DNA of 64,000 nucleotides from Aradus depressus (lineage: Eukaryota > Arthropoda > Insecta > Hemiptera > Aradidae), in NCBI GenBank assembly GCA_963662175.1, contig OY759221.1, forward strand, positions 30,130,045-30,194,044, in the 5' to 3' direction. Of this stretch, positions 33,304 through 45,800 are shown piece after piece. The notes under the pieces were generated by a model that saw nothing but the letters and a program-made list of their open reading frames with translations, searched no databases and had not been told where the DNA came from. A program made the position numbers and the translations under genes. How positions within the stretch are numbered: the stretch's first letter is position 1; every line of letters begins with the position of its first letter.

Positions 33304-33978
33304 CAGTAGAACCTCTTTAAGTCGAACCTCGATAAGTCGAAAACTTCCAAAACTCGAAAAAAAGTTTTGTTCCTTTCCCTTCAAGCCCCAAAACCTCCAT
33401 TACTCGAAATCTCAACCCTCTATTAGTCGAAATAATCAGTGAGTCCCTACAAGCCATTTTGGTACATATTTTCCCTCTATAACTCGAAAAAATAAATTGG
33501 ACCTCTGTATCTCGAACATAGCAACGTTTTATTTTACAACCTTTACAACTCGATTATTTGAAACTTATTACCTCTATAGCTCGAAAAAAATTAAGTTACC
33601 TACCGAATTTGCCGACAATGTACACCATTGTTTCTTAGAAAACAATTTAGGAGTATACAATAAATAGGATTACCAATTATCTATAGCAAAAAAAAAATTA
33701 TTGACTTTTTTTAATACCTCTACGTATACTACATATTTTTTATTTTAAGGATGTTTTGAAATAATGTTGATTTATAATAAATATAAATATGTTTGTTACC
33801 TCTGTAACTTGAATTTTTTTATTTATTTCACCTCTCTAACTCAAAATTAGTTAGAATGAATCTTAACCTCTACAAGTCTAATCAAAATCCGCCTGTCGAA
33901 ATCCTCCATAAGTCGAAAACTCTATAACTCGAATTTTTTGGCGTCTCCCTTGATGTTCGACTTATAGAGGTTCTACTG
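33304..33978. mobile_element. Pogo/Tigger-like MITE, TA target
   Basis: TIRs CAGTAGAACCTCTTTAAGTC and complement of CGACTTATAGAGGTTCTACTG, the classic pogo-group terminus, with TA duplications at 33302-33303 and 33979-33980. The interior is a run of degenerate CTCTATAACTCGAA motifs, i.e. TIR-derived sub-repeats, with no transposase frame. Confidence 0.92.
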
Positions 33979-34074
33979 TAATATATATGGAGGAAAATAG
34001 GTAAATTTGAATAAATTTTTGCTATGAAGTGTTAAAAAAATATAAAAAAGTTGTGAATCATCGGCAAAGTACTT

Positions 34075-34410
34075 TTCCAGAACAAATTAATCAATTAAGT
34101 GTTTGCCCTACCTCCTAAACCAATCGACCTTTACCGTTAGAGATAAAAATTGTTGACTTACGTAGGGACTTTTGAATGCTCATTCTAAGTGTTATGTTGA
34201 TACATTCATTACAACGGCAGTTGATAGGGTTATTGTGTTATGCATCCCCTCTAATCCCCCTTCCCTTGAGCTGATTTGACTAAAAATCAATAGGTGTCGT
34301 CCATTAGAGGGTTTTCGATACACATATAAAATTTCATATCGATATATTCATTCTATCGGGAATTATAGTGGTTACAGAAACACAAACAGAAAGACTCTTT
34401 TCACTAGAAT
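34075..34410 (-). repeat. DR repeat copy
   Basis: AATTAATCAATTAAGTGTTT at the 3' end, then TACATTCATTACAACGGCAG, GAGCTGATTTGACTAAAAAT and TTCTATCGGGAATTATAGTG, all reverse orientation. Confidence 0.75.
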
Positions 34411-34549
34411 TGTTTCTCTTGGGTGAGGGGAAGTCCGAACTAAGCCGTTTACACATCAGATAGGATGTTTAATGTTTACCTATAACTGGGTAAATGTTTA
34501 CGTAAAAACATTAGTAGAAATGAGATTCAGAGTTGTTAGGGAATACACA

Positions 34550-35035
34550 CAGAGGCGGCTCTAGCCCATGTAGCGCCCGTGTGCAATCAACACCCTGGCG
34601 CCCTCCAGTAGGCGCGCGGTCAAAATGGATTACTTACAGTTATATTTTCAAACGGAAATTCGGGTGCGAATGGTGCAATTTTAAAGGATGTCGGGAAGCA
34701 ATAGGTACAGGAGTAAAAAGTATATTTAGGAAGGAAGGGGTTACAAGAATAAAAAAGCACAACTTTGTAGTTATTTCAAAAATATTTAATTTAAAAACTA
34801 GTTACATTACAGGACGCTCGTAATACAACACAAATACCTATATTTACAAAAAAGTTACTTTTCGTGCTTTTGCATTAGCAAAATCTTTAGGCCACGACAC
34901 GGGCGCAGGGTGTTTGAGAGCGCCGGCGCCGACAACGACGCATCTTTGGAGGTGTCGCGAGCGGACCTCGGCGCCCCCTGAGACCCTGCGCCCGTGTGCG
35001 TTGCACACCCTGCACCATAGGTAAAGCCGGCTCTG
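34550..35035. mobile_element. hAT-like nonautonomous element
   Basis: Ends CAGAGGCGGCTCTAGCCCA and complement of AAAGCCGGCTCTG. Both ends are GC-rich with CGCCCGTGTGC inverted near each terminus. The CAGRG-type terminus and no coding capacity fit a hAT MITE, but I could not find a clean 8-bp duplication. Confidence 0.75.
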
Positions 35036-35744
35036 ATGTATTATACACACATAAATAGAGAAAAGTGATTTCGTAAGACTGTTTTTCTTATAAGTATTAT
35101 TGATGCTATGAAATGAATGTGAATATTAAGAAAACATAATATATGGCTCATCAGTCACCTATAAATTTGTGAGGATATAGACTTAAAAGGTTCTGCAACA
35201 AACCTGTCATTTTTCTTTTTACCCCATTTAAATGTGGAAATAAAAGGGATTAAAGTTTTAATGATTAAAGAGCAAAAGTCTTTTCAATGTACTTAATACT
35301 TTTTGGAGTTCGAAATATCGATATTTATAAAATTAATGTAAGCACAATATTTGTTTCATTTGAAACATCTAATCCCACATCTTACTATCTTCGGTTTGGA
35401 AATCCCCATGGTTGTGCAGTTAGGAAGTCGATTCGTCAGAAATATTTCCTTTTCTGTATAATAATATTGGTACATAAATTAAAGATAGAAATATTAAATT
35501 CTAACAAGATAAACGAATTTATATATGTGGAAATGATCTTTATATTTAAGAAAATGATTACTGATGTTATGAGAATATTAATAAAATTAGAAGATTTTCC
35601 TAACTTTAAAATAACAATAAGAATATAAACTTCAATTATAAAAAAATAAAGGAAATTAGGAAATATTGATAATACATCTTGACATAAATACATGCCTGTG
35701 TGGAAACTGAACTGTTGACTAAGGAGAGTAGTTAAATTAAGCTT
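35036..35744. other. Intergenic, no gene recognised
   Basis: AT-rich. Overlapping reading frames on both strands at 35287-35693 are isoleucine-rich noise without homology I can name. Confidence 0.45.
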
Positions 35745-36067
35745 TATTTAGCTATAAGAAGTTAGATAATCGGTAAAAAATTCGATGCGGAATTTTCAAC
35801 GGAATCTCATGTTTTCCGACATCTTGATTACATTAATGAAAAAAAAAAGCCTGCGTGTGTCTGTGAACACGATTACTCCGAATAGAACGAATATATCGAC
35901 ACAAAATTTTATATTCCAGAACCCTCTAAGAGAGACACCTATCGATTTTTAGCCAAATCAGCCAAAGGGAAGAGGGGGATTAGATGGGAGGCTTAACATA
36001 AAAACTCTAATAACTGCCGTTGTAATGAATGTATCGACATGAAATTTTATATTTAAATTGAAAACCT
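35745..36067 (+). repeat. DR repeat copy
   Basis: TTAGCTATAAGAAGTTAGAT, GTAAAAAATTCGATGCGG, GATTACTCCGAATAGAACG, CCAAATCAGCCAAAGGGAAG, AATAACTGCCGTTGTAATGA. Confidence 0.82.
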
Positions 36068-36180
36068 CACCATGGGTAGGTAAAATTAAGGACTCCCACT
36101 GTAGAGTCGGACTCATGTCAACCGACATGAGTAGGCGATATGACCTCAAACTTGAAGCCCGGGCCGAGTATGAGTCACAT
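36068..36180 (+). mobile_element. SINE-A 3' fragment
   Basis: TAAGGACTCCCACTGTAGAG, GTCGGACTCATGTC, GAGTAGGCGATATGACCTC and a GTATGAGTCACATTAAC end. Confidence 0.75.
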
Positions 36181-36574
36181 TAACTTTTTTTTTATTTGTA
36201 ATTACACAATGAAAAATAATAGTGTTTTTATTATTTATTTTTTTACAAGGCTGCTTGTAAACCTCACTGAAAATGTTGATAAGGTTTATTGCTTATTATG
36301 TGTTCTTTTAAAACATTTTTGAGTTATTTCTAAAACATATGGAACACGGCTTGTGATGTTTTTAAAAAAGTCACGGATCAGTTTCTAGATATATATTACT
36401 TAGAAAGATAATATTGAAGACTCAATTATGTACGTTTTACTGCTCTCTGACAACTTTTGAAGGCATCAAATGCCTGGATTTTTGCTTAAAAATTAGGTCA
36501 CTTGATAGATTAGTAGTGGCTTCTGAACCCTCAAACAACATTTTGTGTCGATACATTCATTAGATCGATATTTC

Positions 36575-36720
36575 AGTCGAGCATCCCTTTTCTGGTCCCT
36601 CCCTAGGCACTGATTGTGAGTGCGACTCATCACTGTCACTGGCGCCTAAGTCGTTCGGGAAGTGTGGTAGAAAGAAGACCACAGACTAAAGGAGGAAAAT
36701 AATTTTGTATACCTGGATTT
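36575..36720 (-). mobile_element. Jockey-like LINE C-terminal scrap
   Basis: The minus strand starts AKSRYTKLF-like (GCTAAATCCAGGTATACAAA) and has ACTTCCCGAACGACTTAGGC, matching by position and sequence the KSKYKNLF...LPQRRLKRQ end of the element at 11612-12015. Confidence 0.55.
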
Positions 36721-36816
36721 AGCTAATTTGAATTTTAACTAATTAGAAAGCTAATTGATTTAGCTAATTTGCATTTTAACTAATTAAATAGCTAATTGGA
36801 TTCAGCTAATTAAATA
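36715..36816. repeat. Short tandem repeat, ~50-bp unit
   Basis: TTTAGCTAATTTGAATTTTA, ACTAATTAGAAAGCTAATTG repeats about twice with small changes. Confidence 0.7.
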
Positions 36817-37051
36817 AAAGGAAATATTGAGATCAATGTGAAGGTTTTTTTGGATATGTAATAAGGAACAGTGGCTAATGTTGCGAAGGATTTGTAAGGA
36901 TTGAATGTGTAAACAAAAAATAAATTAAATGTATTAATGTAATTTTCTCAAATACTAATTAGGAAACACTTGGAACAGATAACGTACCAATACCTTCCAC
37001 TCTAGTCTATTTATTTATTTATATTTTTCATGATATTATTTTATTGTCTAG

Positions 37052-39923
37052 GTGCTGCCAAATGTACGAAACATGAATTCAAATGTACCTCAGGATTCTG
37101 CATCCCCAAGTCATGGGTCTGTGATGGGATCATGGACTGTCCCCGTGGAGAAGATGAAAAAAAATGCAGTAAGAAATATATAATTATTATATTAATAACA
37201 TTGATAGTTATAATTAATATAGTCTTAGAATATTCATTAGAAATAATGAAGGCGTTGAACTATCAATTATAATGACATGCACTTGGTATTGTGTAAACAT
37301 TTTTCTAAAGTATCACAGATTTCCCGATTGTCGACGATTGTTTTGTTTAAAAAATATATTTTTGAAGTTCATAAAGATGAATAGAGAGGGCGCCGGTAGC
37401 TCAGTGGTATGCGTGCTTGACTTCTGAGCTCAAGGTTGTGGGTTCGTAGCCCGACCGAGGCCCTTAGTTTATTTTATCTGGGAGGTAAAATAAACTTAAG
37501 CACGCCGTCCTTCGGATGGGACGTTAAGCGATGGTCCCGAGCCTGTACGATGTCAGGTACTCGTTAAAGACCCCTGCCCTAGGTGAATAAAAATTTAGGG
37601 TAGGCAAATTTTAGGACTCCCACAGTAGAGTCGGGCTCATGTCCACCAGAGTGACGATAGAGCGCTCTGGTAGTAGGCGATATGACCTCGTAGTTAAAGC
37701 CCGGGCATGAGTCATAAAACCTAACCTAAAGATGAATAGATACACAAAACTGTGTAAATCATTTTGTAATAATCTTCTAAGAATGTACATATTTTATAGT
37801 TGAATCGTCAACATTTGTAACACTTTTTTTGGAAATTACACGTTAATTACACGTTTCAAGTGTAGTACTTAGATTTATTTTATTTTTTTAAATTGTTATT
37901 AAAAATTAAGTATAAGTTTTTAATGAGGTAAAGAAGTTTTGAAAAAGGTACGTGTTCCTCATAGGCTCAGGAAAAAACTAAACAAATATTTATATTTAGT
38001 ATGGTCAGGTTTGGTAGAACTATAGCTATTTTTGTCTGCAGTTGGAGACCCCGCTGGCCGAATGAATTTTGTTGTTTATTTCATTATATATTGAAGATAA
38101 TATTGAATATCTAGTAAGGAGGTGTCCAACAGCTGGAGCCGTACCGTCATTAGATGGGTCTGACCAACACGCCTTGAAGTTCGAGCAGCGACGGAGAGAG
38201 AGTGTGCTGGCGTTGAGAGTACTGAAGCTCTACAACTATGTCTAGAGGAAGTTCTCCCCCTCTGGATCAAGAAGAAAAAGCGATGTTAAGGCGCTGGATA
38301 AATTTAAAGAAAATAATATTAACATAAATTTTGCAGATTTAAGAAAATGTACTAAAGAGGAGTTTCAATGTGATTCAGGGAAATGTATTTCAAAAAAATG
38401 GATGTGTGACGAGGAACCGGATTGTCCCCAAGAAGAAGATGAAAAAAATTGTACAAGTAGGTAATTTTAATGGTTCATTAAAATAAAATAATCAACTTAG
38501 TCAAATTTTTCTATAAGGAGAATCAGTATTTTTTATTTTCCAGCTATACGAGGTATAGGGGAAGTTATGTAATGTCAGAAATTCCCTGTTATTTTCACCT
38601 GAACATTCATTTTTCCCGATAACACGATAACTCCCGATAGAATGAATGTATAGAAAGAAATTTTTTTGTGTATCCTGAGGACATAAGGACACCCATTGAT
38701 TTTCAGCCAAATCGGCTCAGAAGAAGGGGTGGATTAAGGAGGGGGGGGGGGGTGTCAACATAAAAACTATGATAACTACCGTTGTAATGAATTTATAGGT
38801 ATGAAATTTCATATGTACATTCAAAACCGAAAAAAATGAAAAAATCACACTTTTATATTTGAACTTCATGATTCGCAAATAATAACAATATAATATATTG
38901 GAATATACATAATATACATTTTGGATAACATTTTTAATCAATGAATAATATTCATTGATTAAAAATGTTATCCAAAATGATGAAATTACTAATAATAAAA
39001 ATAAAATGATTTGTCCTTATAAAATCAAAAAAGTTATGTTATTTTTTGAAGAAATTTGGAAATGTTCGGAAGACTCATTTGTATGCAATACTGGGAAATG
39101 TGTTCCTAAAACTGCAGTCTGCAATGGGGAACCTGACTGCATTAATGGCGAAGATGAAGAGAAGTGTGGTAATTTATTTTTATTTTTTCATGTGCAAACT
39201 ATAATAGACAACTGATTATTCCTAGAAACTCACTGAAACCTGATATGAAATTCTCAGAAATTGTTCATGTCGGCCTAAATATCCGCCTTCTGTGAAAAAT
39301 CTCCTTCAGCTAAATTAAATTTTGGCTATCCAACAACTCTTTTTTTCCCATATGCATAAACTCTTTTCTTTTATGAGTTCAAGTGTATATTTGTGATTTT
39401 TAACTCTTACTTTTGTTTATTCTAGTTATTAAAAACTGTTCAGTAAATGCATTTAAATGTGACTCTGGAAAATGTATTCCTAATAGTTGGGTATGTGATG
39501 AAATATTGGACTGTGTCGAAGGAGAAGATGAAGAAAACTGTATCAGTAAGGATTTTTCCCTTATTATGTATTATTTAGTTGCCAAATGTTTATTTTCTTA
39601 AACCTATAGTATCAAATTAAGGCGAAAATTGAAACCACATTACTTCGAGGCCTAAATACGATTTACCAGATACCAAAGTTTCAGTAGAAAATATATATAA
39701 TTTTTCCTCATTTTTTTGATGAGTGCACAACTGTTGTGTAATGATTTGCCTACAACTGACATTGTTCACCATTTTCCAATTAATATTTTGTGTTTTAGAT
39801 GTGAAAATGTGCAAGGAAAATGCATATCAATGTATATCTGGGAACTGTATTCCAAAAAAATATATTTGCGATGGAATTCTTGACTGTAAACATGGAGATG
39901 ATGAAAAAAATTGCCTTATTTAG
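37052..39923 (+). CDS. LDL-receptor class A repeat protein, C-terminal five exons
   Basis: Partial gene. Exons 37052-37168, 38337-38456, 39052-39168, 39426-39545 and 39799-39923 (stop TAG 39921-39923). Each internal exon is 117 or 120 nt, phase 1 at both ends, and encodes exactly one LDLa repeat with six cysteines and the calcium-site pattern, e.g. [17 protein letters not shown] then [12 protein letters not shown]. LDLa repeats are Ca-dependent extracellular ligand-binding modules, so the product is presumably secreted or surface-exposed. The last repeat is followed by Leu-Ile-stop: no EGF, propeller, protease or membrane segment follows. All introns fit GT/AG. The start and any N-terminal domains lie upstream and were not found between 31.5 and 37.05 kb, so the first intron may be long. 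The family (LDLR-like, LRP fragment or modular protease N-part) cannot be fixed. Confidence 0.85.
37386..37727 (+). mobile_element. SINE-A, full length, 13-bp TSD (LDLa gene intron)
   Basis: Complete copy ending AAAACCTAACCT. Flanks AAAGATGAATAGA at 37373-37385 and 37728-37740 are identical. Very close in sequence to the copy at 29824-30170, so both are recent. Confidence 0.95.
38525..38830 (+). repeat. DR repeat copy, 5' two modules
   Basis: Begins TTCCAGCTATACGAGGTATA then GGGGAAGTTATGTAATG, GATAACTCCCGATAGAATGA, CCAAATCGGCTCAGAAG, a G run at 38740-38751 and CGTTGTAATGAATTTATAGG. Lies in an intron of the LDLa gene. Confidence 0.85.
38917..38979. repeat. Perfect 30-bp inverted repeat with 3-bp loop
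   Basis: CATTTTGGATAACATTTTTA plus ATCAATGAAT (38917-38946), loop AAT, then the exact complement (38950-38979). It ends 72 bp upstream of an LDLa exon (39052) and would form a strong hairpin in the intron RNA. Confidence 0.93.
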
Positions 39924-40284
39924 GATCACATACTGGAGGAAAGTTAGGAAAATTTTCTGAAGACTGATATTGCATAAATGATGAAGTAATTCTAAAGAGA
40001 TTCATTATTTTGAAAAATTTTCTTTGTTTATTTAGTAAAAATACGGTTGAGCTTCCATAAGACCCGGACTGTTCATTGATTCTTTATGAACTTATCGACA
40101 CTGGTTTCTCATTTGATTTGATAGGGTTTAAAATGATTAAAATTCGCCCACAAATGTTACGTTTGTGATTAGTAAACGACACTATACTGCATTCACAACG
40201 CAAATACGCCTCACACTTGCAATCCTTATTGTGTGCGGGCTACGAAAGAAATCAATGGTTAATCAAACCAAATGTTTTTACTTC
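39924..40284. other. Downstream of LDLa gene
   Basis: Presumed 3' UTR and intergenic. Nothing else recognised. Confidence 0.4.
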
Positions 40285-40800
40285 CCCAGCTAAACGAAGT
40301 ATAGGGGAAGTTATGTAATCCGTCAAAAATTCGATGCTGAGTTTTCAGCGGAATTTCATATTTTCCGATACCCTCATTCCAAAGAAGAAAAAGAAAATGA
40401 TCTCAGTCTGCGTGTGTGTGAACATGATATCTACCGATAGACTGAATTTATCGACACGAAATTTTATATGTATGCCCAGAACTCCATAAGGACAGTACCT
40501 ATTGATTTTCAGTCGATTTGGCCGAACTAAAGGGAGAGACCATAGGGAGGGCTCTACTCTCAAACTATTAATGTGCCGCAAAATTTGGAAGGGAAAGGGG
40601 GATTCAGGGGAGGGAGCTCAACTCAGAAATTAATAACTGCCAAGGTAATTAATTTTTTCGGGACAAAATTTAGTATTTTTTTTTAGTATGAGGATATGTA
40701 AGCCAACTATTGATTATTGGTGCAAACGGCCGGTGTTGGAGGGGGAACGAAAAGTTAATAGATCAATTCGTTGGAAATTCACCGGCGACTTTTTTTTTTC
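40285..40800 (+). repeat. DR repeat, nearly complete
   Basis: Starts ACTTCCCCAGCTAAACGAAG then TATAGGGGAAGTTATGTAAT, which shows the 5' hairpin ACTTCCCC/GGGGAAGT. Further motifs: CGATAGACTGAATTTATCG, GAAATTAATAACTGCCAAGG, AAACGGCCGGTG, and ends near ATTCACCGGCGAC. Confidence 0.8.
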
Positions 40801-41411
40801 ATTTTCACCAGTCAAATTGTTCAAAATTTATTTGTTTATTGGTTGTACCGTCTCTGTGGAGGGGGAGAGGGGTCATGTAAAATAAACATAGTAACACTAT
40901 AAGTGAAAACTTTGCGATAGCGGGGATTTTCATAATTTACGAACAACTTGGAAACATTTTGGGGGAGGGTTCAAAATCAGAATTTATGTCCTGTTCTTGT
41001 GGCACCTTACCTAGAATGACAATGAAGATGTTTAACATAAGTATGATAACAATTTTAAAGTATTATTTCCTTAAAAAGAATACATTTAATGTTATTGAAT
41101 TCCGTTTGTAATTTTATTCATAAAAAAAAACATTAATTTTGTTACTGTGTTCCATTAAAATAAATGAGCTCAAAAAATGATTAATGGTGATTTACAACCT
41201 CAAATGCTGTGATAAATAATTTTAGTACTTTATGTCTGTAGAATATAATTATGTATTCGTGAGAATGTAAGTTTATATGTTATGTAAAAAGAGTTATTGT
41301 AAGTGTAATTAAAAATAAATAAATAAATGTTTCTTGTGTCAAATTCACAATATTCTTGTTTTCAATAATCAAGGGGGAGACCTTCTCATGCCATTATAAC
41401 AAAAATATTCG
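40801..41411. other. Intergenic, no gene recognised
   Basis: AT-rich, with AATAAATAAATAAATG near 41320. No gene. Confidence 0.45.
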
Positions 41412-41730
41412 AGGGCGCCGGTAGCTCAGAAGTAGCGTACTTGCCTTCTGAACTCAAGATCGCGGTTTCGAAACCCGGCCGAAGCTCTTAGGTTTTTTTT
41501 CTGGGAACTGAAAAAATTTGAAGCTCGCCATTCTTCTGATGGGGCGTTAAGCGATGGTCCCTAGCCTGTACGTCAGGTACTTGTTAAACACCTTACTCTA
41601 AGTGAATAAACCTAGGTAAGCAAAATGTAGTACTTCCATAGTAGAGTCGGGCTCATGTCCACCAGAGCGACGAAAGAACAGTAGGCAATATGGCCTCGTA
41701 GTTAAAGCACGGGCATCAGTCACACTAATC
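41412..41730 (+). mobile_element. SINE-A, diverged full length
   Basis: Head GAGGGCGCCGGTAGCTCAGA; B-box-like GGTTTCGAAACCCGG; ends GGGCATCAGTCACACTAATC. More diverged than the CCTAA-tailed copies. Confidence 0.85.
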
Positions 41731-41934
41731 TAACAAACATATACGTAACAGGCAGTTTGCCCGGTTAGTAACATTGCCTCCTTATCTGTAACGTTATCCG
41801 CCTATATACATTGCATAAGTCACTTCCTCTAGAAATTGTATGGGGACAAAAGAAAATCGTCATTTTTCTGTGAAGAGGCGCCTGATAATGTCATTTTCAC
41901 AATTTCTCTTATACATTTTGTGAATTAGTTATTG

Positions 41935-42230
41935 TGATTCATACCCTGACTTTAACTACAAGGTCATATTGCCTACTACCAGAGCGCTCTTTCTTCGCTC
42001 TGGTGGACGTAGCCCGGTCCACTCTGGGGATCCTAAATTTTGCCTACCTTGGTTTATCCCTTTAGTGTAGGGGTCTTTAACGAGTCATCGCTTAGCGTCC
42101 CATCCACACCATTGAATTTATTTTACCTCTCAGATAAAATAAACTAAGGACCTCGGCCGGGTTCCGAACCCACGACCTTGAGCTCAGAAGGCAAGCACGC
42201 ATACCACTGAGCTATCGGCGCCCTCTACGA
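41935..42230 (-). mobile_element. SINE-A, near full length
   Basis: The minus strand begins GAGGGCGCCGATAGCTCAGT, contains GTGGGTTCGGAACCCGGCC (B-box-like) and ends ATGAATCACAATAACTAA. Inverted relative to the neighbouring copy at 41412-41730. Confidence 0.88.
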
Positions 42231-42242
42231 GATTACAAACTG

Positions 42243-42340
42243 GATACAACTTCTAAATTGAGGAAGACGGACATGTTTAGGAAACTTGTAATAAATAAAT
42301 AAAACAAACTTCTTTTCTGAAATATTGCCTATCTCACAAA
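42243..42340. repeat. Fragment of hairpin retro-repeat
   Basis: AACTTCTAAATTGAGGAAGA, CTTGTAATAAATAAATAAAA and AAATATTGCCTATCTCAC match 13755-13860 and 15111-15277. Confidence 0.7.
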
Positions 42341-42864
42341 AAAATTATACATAAACTACAAGTTGAGCATTATTACACCATGTTCAGATTTTGTCGTAGT
42401 TACCTTGACGTTCCATCCTAAAGGTTTCGAAGTTCCTTTGGTTATCAGAAAAACAGTGTTTCTCATGTGAATATTTTATGATCTTATTGTTTCTTATTTA
42501 TCTATCGTCAATGTTTTATTATTGCGAATCTTATATTAACGTTTACATTATTGATAACTTGTGAAGATACCAAATAATAATCACTTCAATAAATTATTTA
42601 TTAGGAGTAAAAATGAATAATGAAAGATAAAGTGAAAGCCAATCAGCAGGTTTCCCTTGTTGGTTATAATGGAAGCAGGTTATGAATGTTCTAGCGGCTT
42701 TATGCTGACGCTTTTGTTTTCTTAGGATTTGCTTAGGAACTACTTATTCGGTTATTATTATTATTTTTCGGGTGTGATTTATAATCCAAACTCGTAGTAT
42801 TTTGTTATTCAAGTTTTAGTATAAGTTTTGTTTGGTTTTTTTTTTTTGTATTATATTGTTGACA
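42341..42864. promoter_or_regulatory. Upstream region of MED16
   Basis: Presumed promoter and 5' UTR of MED16. AT-rich; no TATA box or motif could be assigned with confidence. Confidence 0.35.
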
Positions 42865-45800
42865 ATGGATATTTTGTATACCCTTCGGAGAAAGCACATT
42901 GCTTCAAAAACACAGAACGAATTCGATATGTATGTTTACAAAATTATTTTTATAGCTTGGAACTTTCTTTCTTATTGATAATTAAGTATTTTGAACGTAA
43001 TACTAACTAAAGAATGATGTGAAAATGTTTAGATTTATTTTGTTTTAATAACGATGAGCTTGAACATTTAACTAACTCCCTTCACTTTTCACTTATTTAC
43101 TGTAAAACATTTTATGATCATCAGATTTAGTATAAATTATCAATGTTGCCGAACTTTTTTTGACTCATAAGAATTTTTTTATGGGAACAGCCCTGTATTT
43201 GCAAATCATTATTTAATATACCTATCCAATGCTAAATGCACTTCAGAACTAAACAAAAAGCAAGTTCTACTTTTATTTGCTCTTTTGTTACGAAGCATTC
43301 TTTTTCGGACTGATTAGTTCTCATCTAAAAATTTTTTTTATAGCTTGCATGAAGGTAACTCGCTTTGTTCAATATCGGTCAAAAATATTATTGCGTTTTC
43401 TACAAGGACTGAACTAGAAGACACTACTGGCAGAACGTTCGCCTCTCATGTTTATGTTGCAGATTTGAATGTTCCATGGCACAGTTACAAGTGAGTAATT
43501 CTTTCAGAAAGTTCAATATATATATCTTTTTTAATTATTATTTTGTTTTTATTAATAATTAGGCCAAATTACCATTTCATTGATATTGGAGGAAATTATT
43601 TAAAAATAATAATAAAAAACATCAAATATGACATTTTTTTCTCTTGTGATTCGTAACATGTATGCCATACGTGTACTCATTGTCTTCATTATTAAGGTTC
43701 CGTTGATCAAAGAACATCTACGAAACCCTTTAAAAGAGTGTTTGACGTTATTAAAATTGGTTTTAAGGGAAGGTTGGAACTTGGAACGCTCTTGATAATG
43801 GATATTTTGTATACCTTTCGAAGAAGGCACATTGCTGAAAACATGCTCAAAAACACGAAACGAGTTTGATATATACTTAATTCATGAAATTTTTCTTGTA
43901 GCTTGGAACTTTTTTTACTCTAATTTTGTTCTAACCTCAATAGTTTCTCGGAAATGTGTATATTGTTACATTCCTGTTTCAAAAAAAAGGTATTTCAATA
44001 TTTCATTAACTGTAACGGTGCCTCGAATTACTTTAAAATAACAGTTAAGCCTACCCCTGCATTAGGTTTGTATTCACCAGAGCGACAAACTTTTCCTGAG
44101 AATGTTATTAGTTACAAAGTTTGACATCCTTAAGTTTAGTTCGCATTATTTGTTAAGTATTGTAATATCCAAAATTAATGGATATTAATTTTCAAGTATT
44201 CAATTGAATTTTATAATACATGTGGCAGTGTGTAAGTGGAGGCCAGGTTTTGGCGCTCAAAAGGGGGAGTCATTGAACAGTAGAGACAGTGAAGTATACA
44301 AGAAGACAAGCAGAAATGGTGGCAGAGGTGAGATTTTAGGATAGTTGTTAAAAAGAATTCTGGATATCATAATAATGTTTTTTTAAAGTATATTTGCTCA
44401 AATGAATATGGAGTAAGTTTTTTTAGTAGTGTTTCGCAATCTCATGTCACTTTAATTTTTCATAACTTGATAATCTTTTAATTATTTGGCGAACCCAATC
44501 TTTTAATTTAAAATGTCATCCCTTAGGAAGGATTGCTATTAATTTAACAGTATATTAAAATGAAGCACTTAAAATAATAATTTCCCAATCCATAATTCAC
44601 GTGGTCCTTTTTTCATGAGACGCATACTACTGACCTAACAACTTCATTTAATTTAAATTTATTTCGTTATTTCTTGTGTATTTACAAAATTTCCTAAATC
44701 AAAGTGCTTATTACTATTTAATCCTATTATTATTTACCATTTATTAATCTTTTTAAGCCATATTAATTTTTATTATAATTTTATAACATTTATTATAACA
44801 GCTCAAATCTTATGATTCAAAATTAATATCTGAAATTAATATTATTATACCGAACCAGAAGATTATGATTATTTTGATTTCAATTTTAAAGGTAATAAGT
44901 ATATATTTATATTGATAGACCCTTTCTTGTTCGTAAATAAAATTTATTATGTACTTGAGCGAAGGTATAATTTGATTTTTAAACAACTTATAGTTGTATT
45001 TTGTTCTATACTTGAACGCTAAGTGATAAATGTACTTAATTTCTTCTTTATTTGTAAGTTATGACGACTACACTCTGACGGTCAACAGACCAGGAGGTCG
45101 TCTTTGATATAAGATGTTTGATTTTCGAATTATTGGTATATGTGTATTTTATTTATTAATAAATAAAGACTTAATAATACTTAGACACGTTCAACGCATT
45201 ATTTTTTAATATGATTGATGGCATTGACCTTAGAAAGTTTTTAAATTTTATTTTGCTAATCCAGTACTTATTAGTAATGTATTCTTTTTGTTTACAAAGA
45301 GTTACATCCCCTTCTGGAACTGTTTCCACGTTGGAATGGGACGCCTCTGGAGAAAAACTTCTGATAGCGACCGACTGGGGTCATATCTCGATATGGGCCT
45401 CCAGAGAACATGTTCTCAATTCTTGGATCAATATAGGTGGCACTACCTGGAATGAAGAAAAAGTCATCGCCACTGCTTTCTTTCATACTGGCAGAAAGGT
45501 AAAGTTCTATTATAGCAGACAATCATATGTCTTATTTGGTCGTATCTTCAATAAAATTAAGAAGAAGAGTTTATTATAACAGTCGCATTTATAGAGGCAC
45601 AATTATACAGTAAGGTTCCTTAACCAATTGTGCTTAAGAGTAAATTAAAAAGAAAAAATACAAAGTAGTTGAAATGAATAGAAAATAAATCAAAAACATA
45701 CAAAAAAAGAGATTATAATTTAAAATCGTGAACGGATATTTTTGTTTCCCTCCCTGAGTTTTCCCAATTTTCTTTACCAAAACGTTTTGATTTGTGTCAC

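Noticed and set aside
35287..35693. Overlapping Ile-rich frames on both strands
   Set aside because: AT-rich noise; no homology or splice support.
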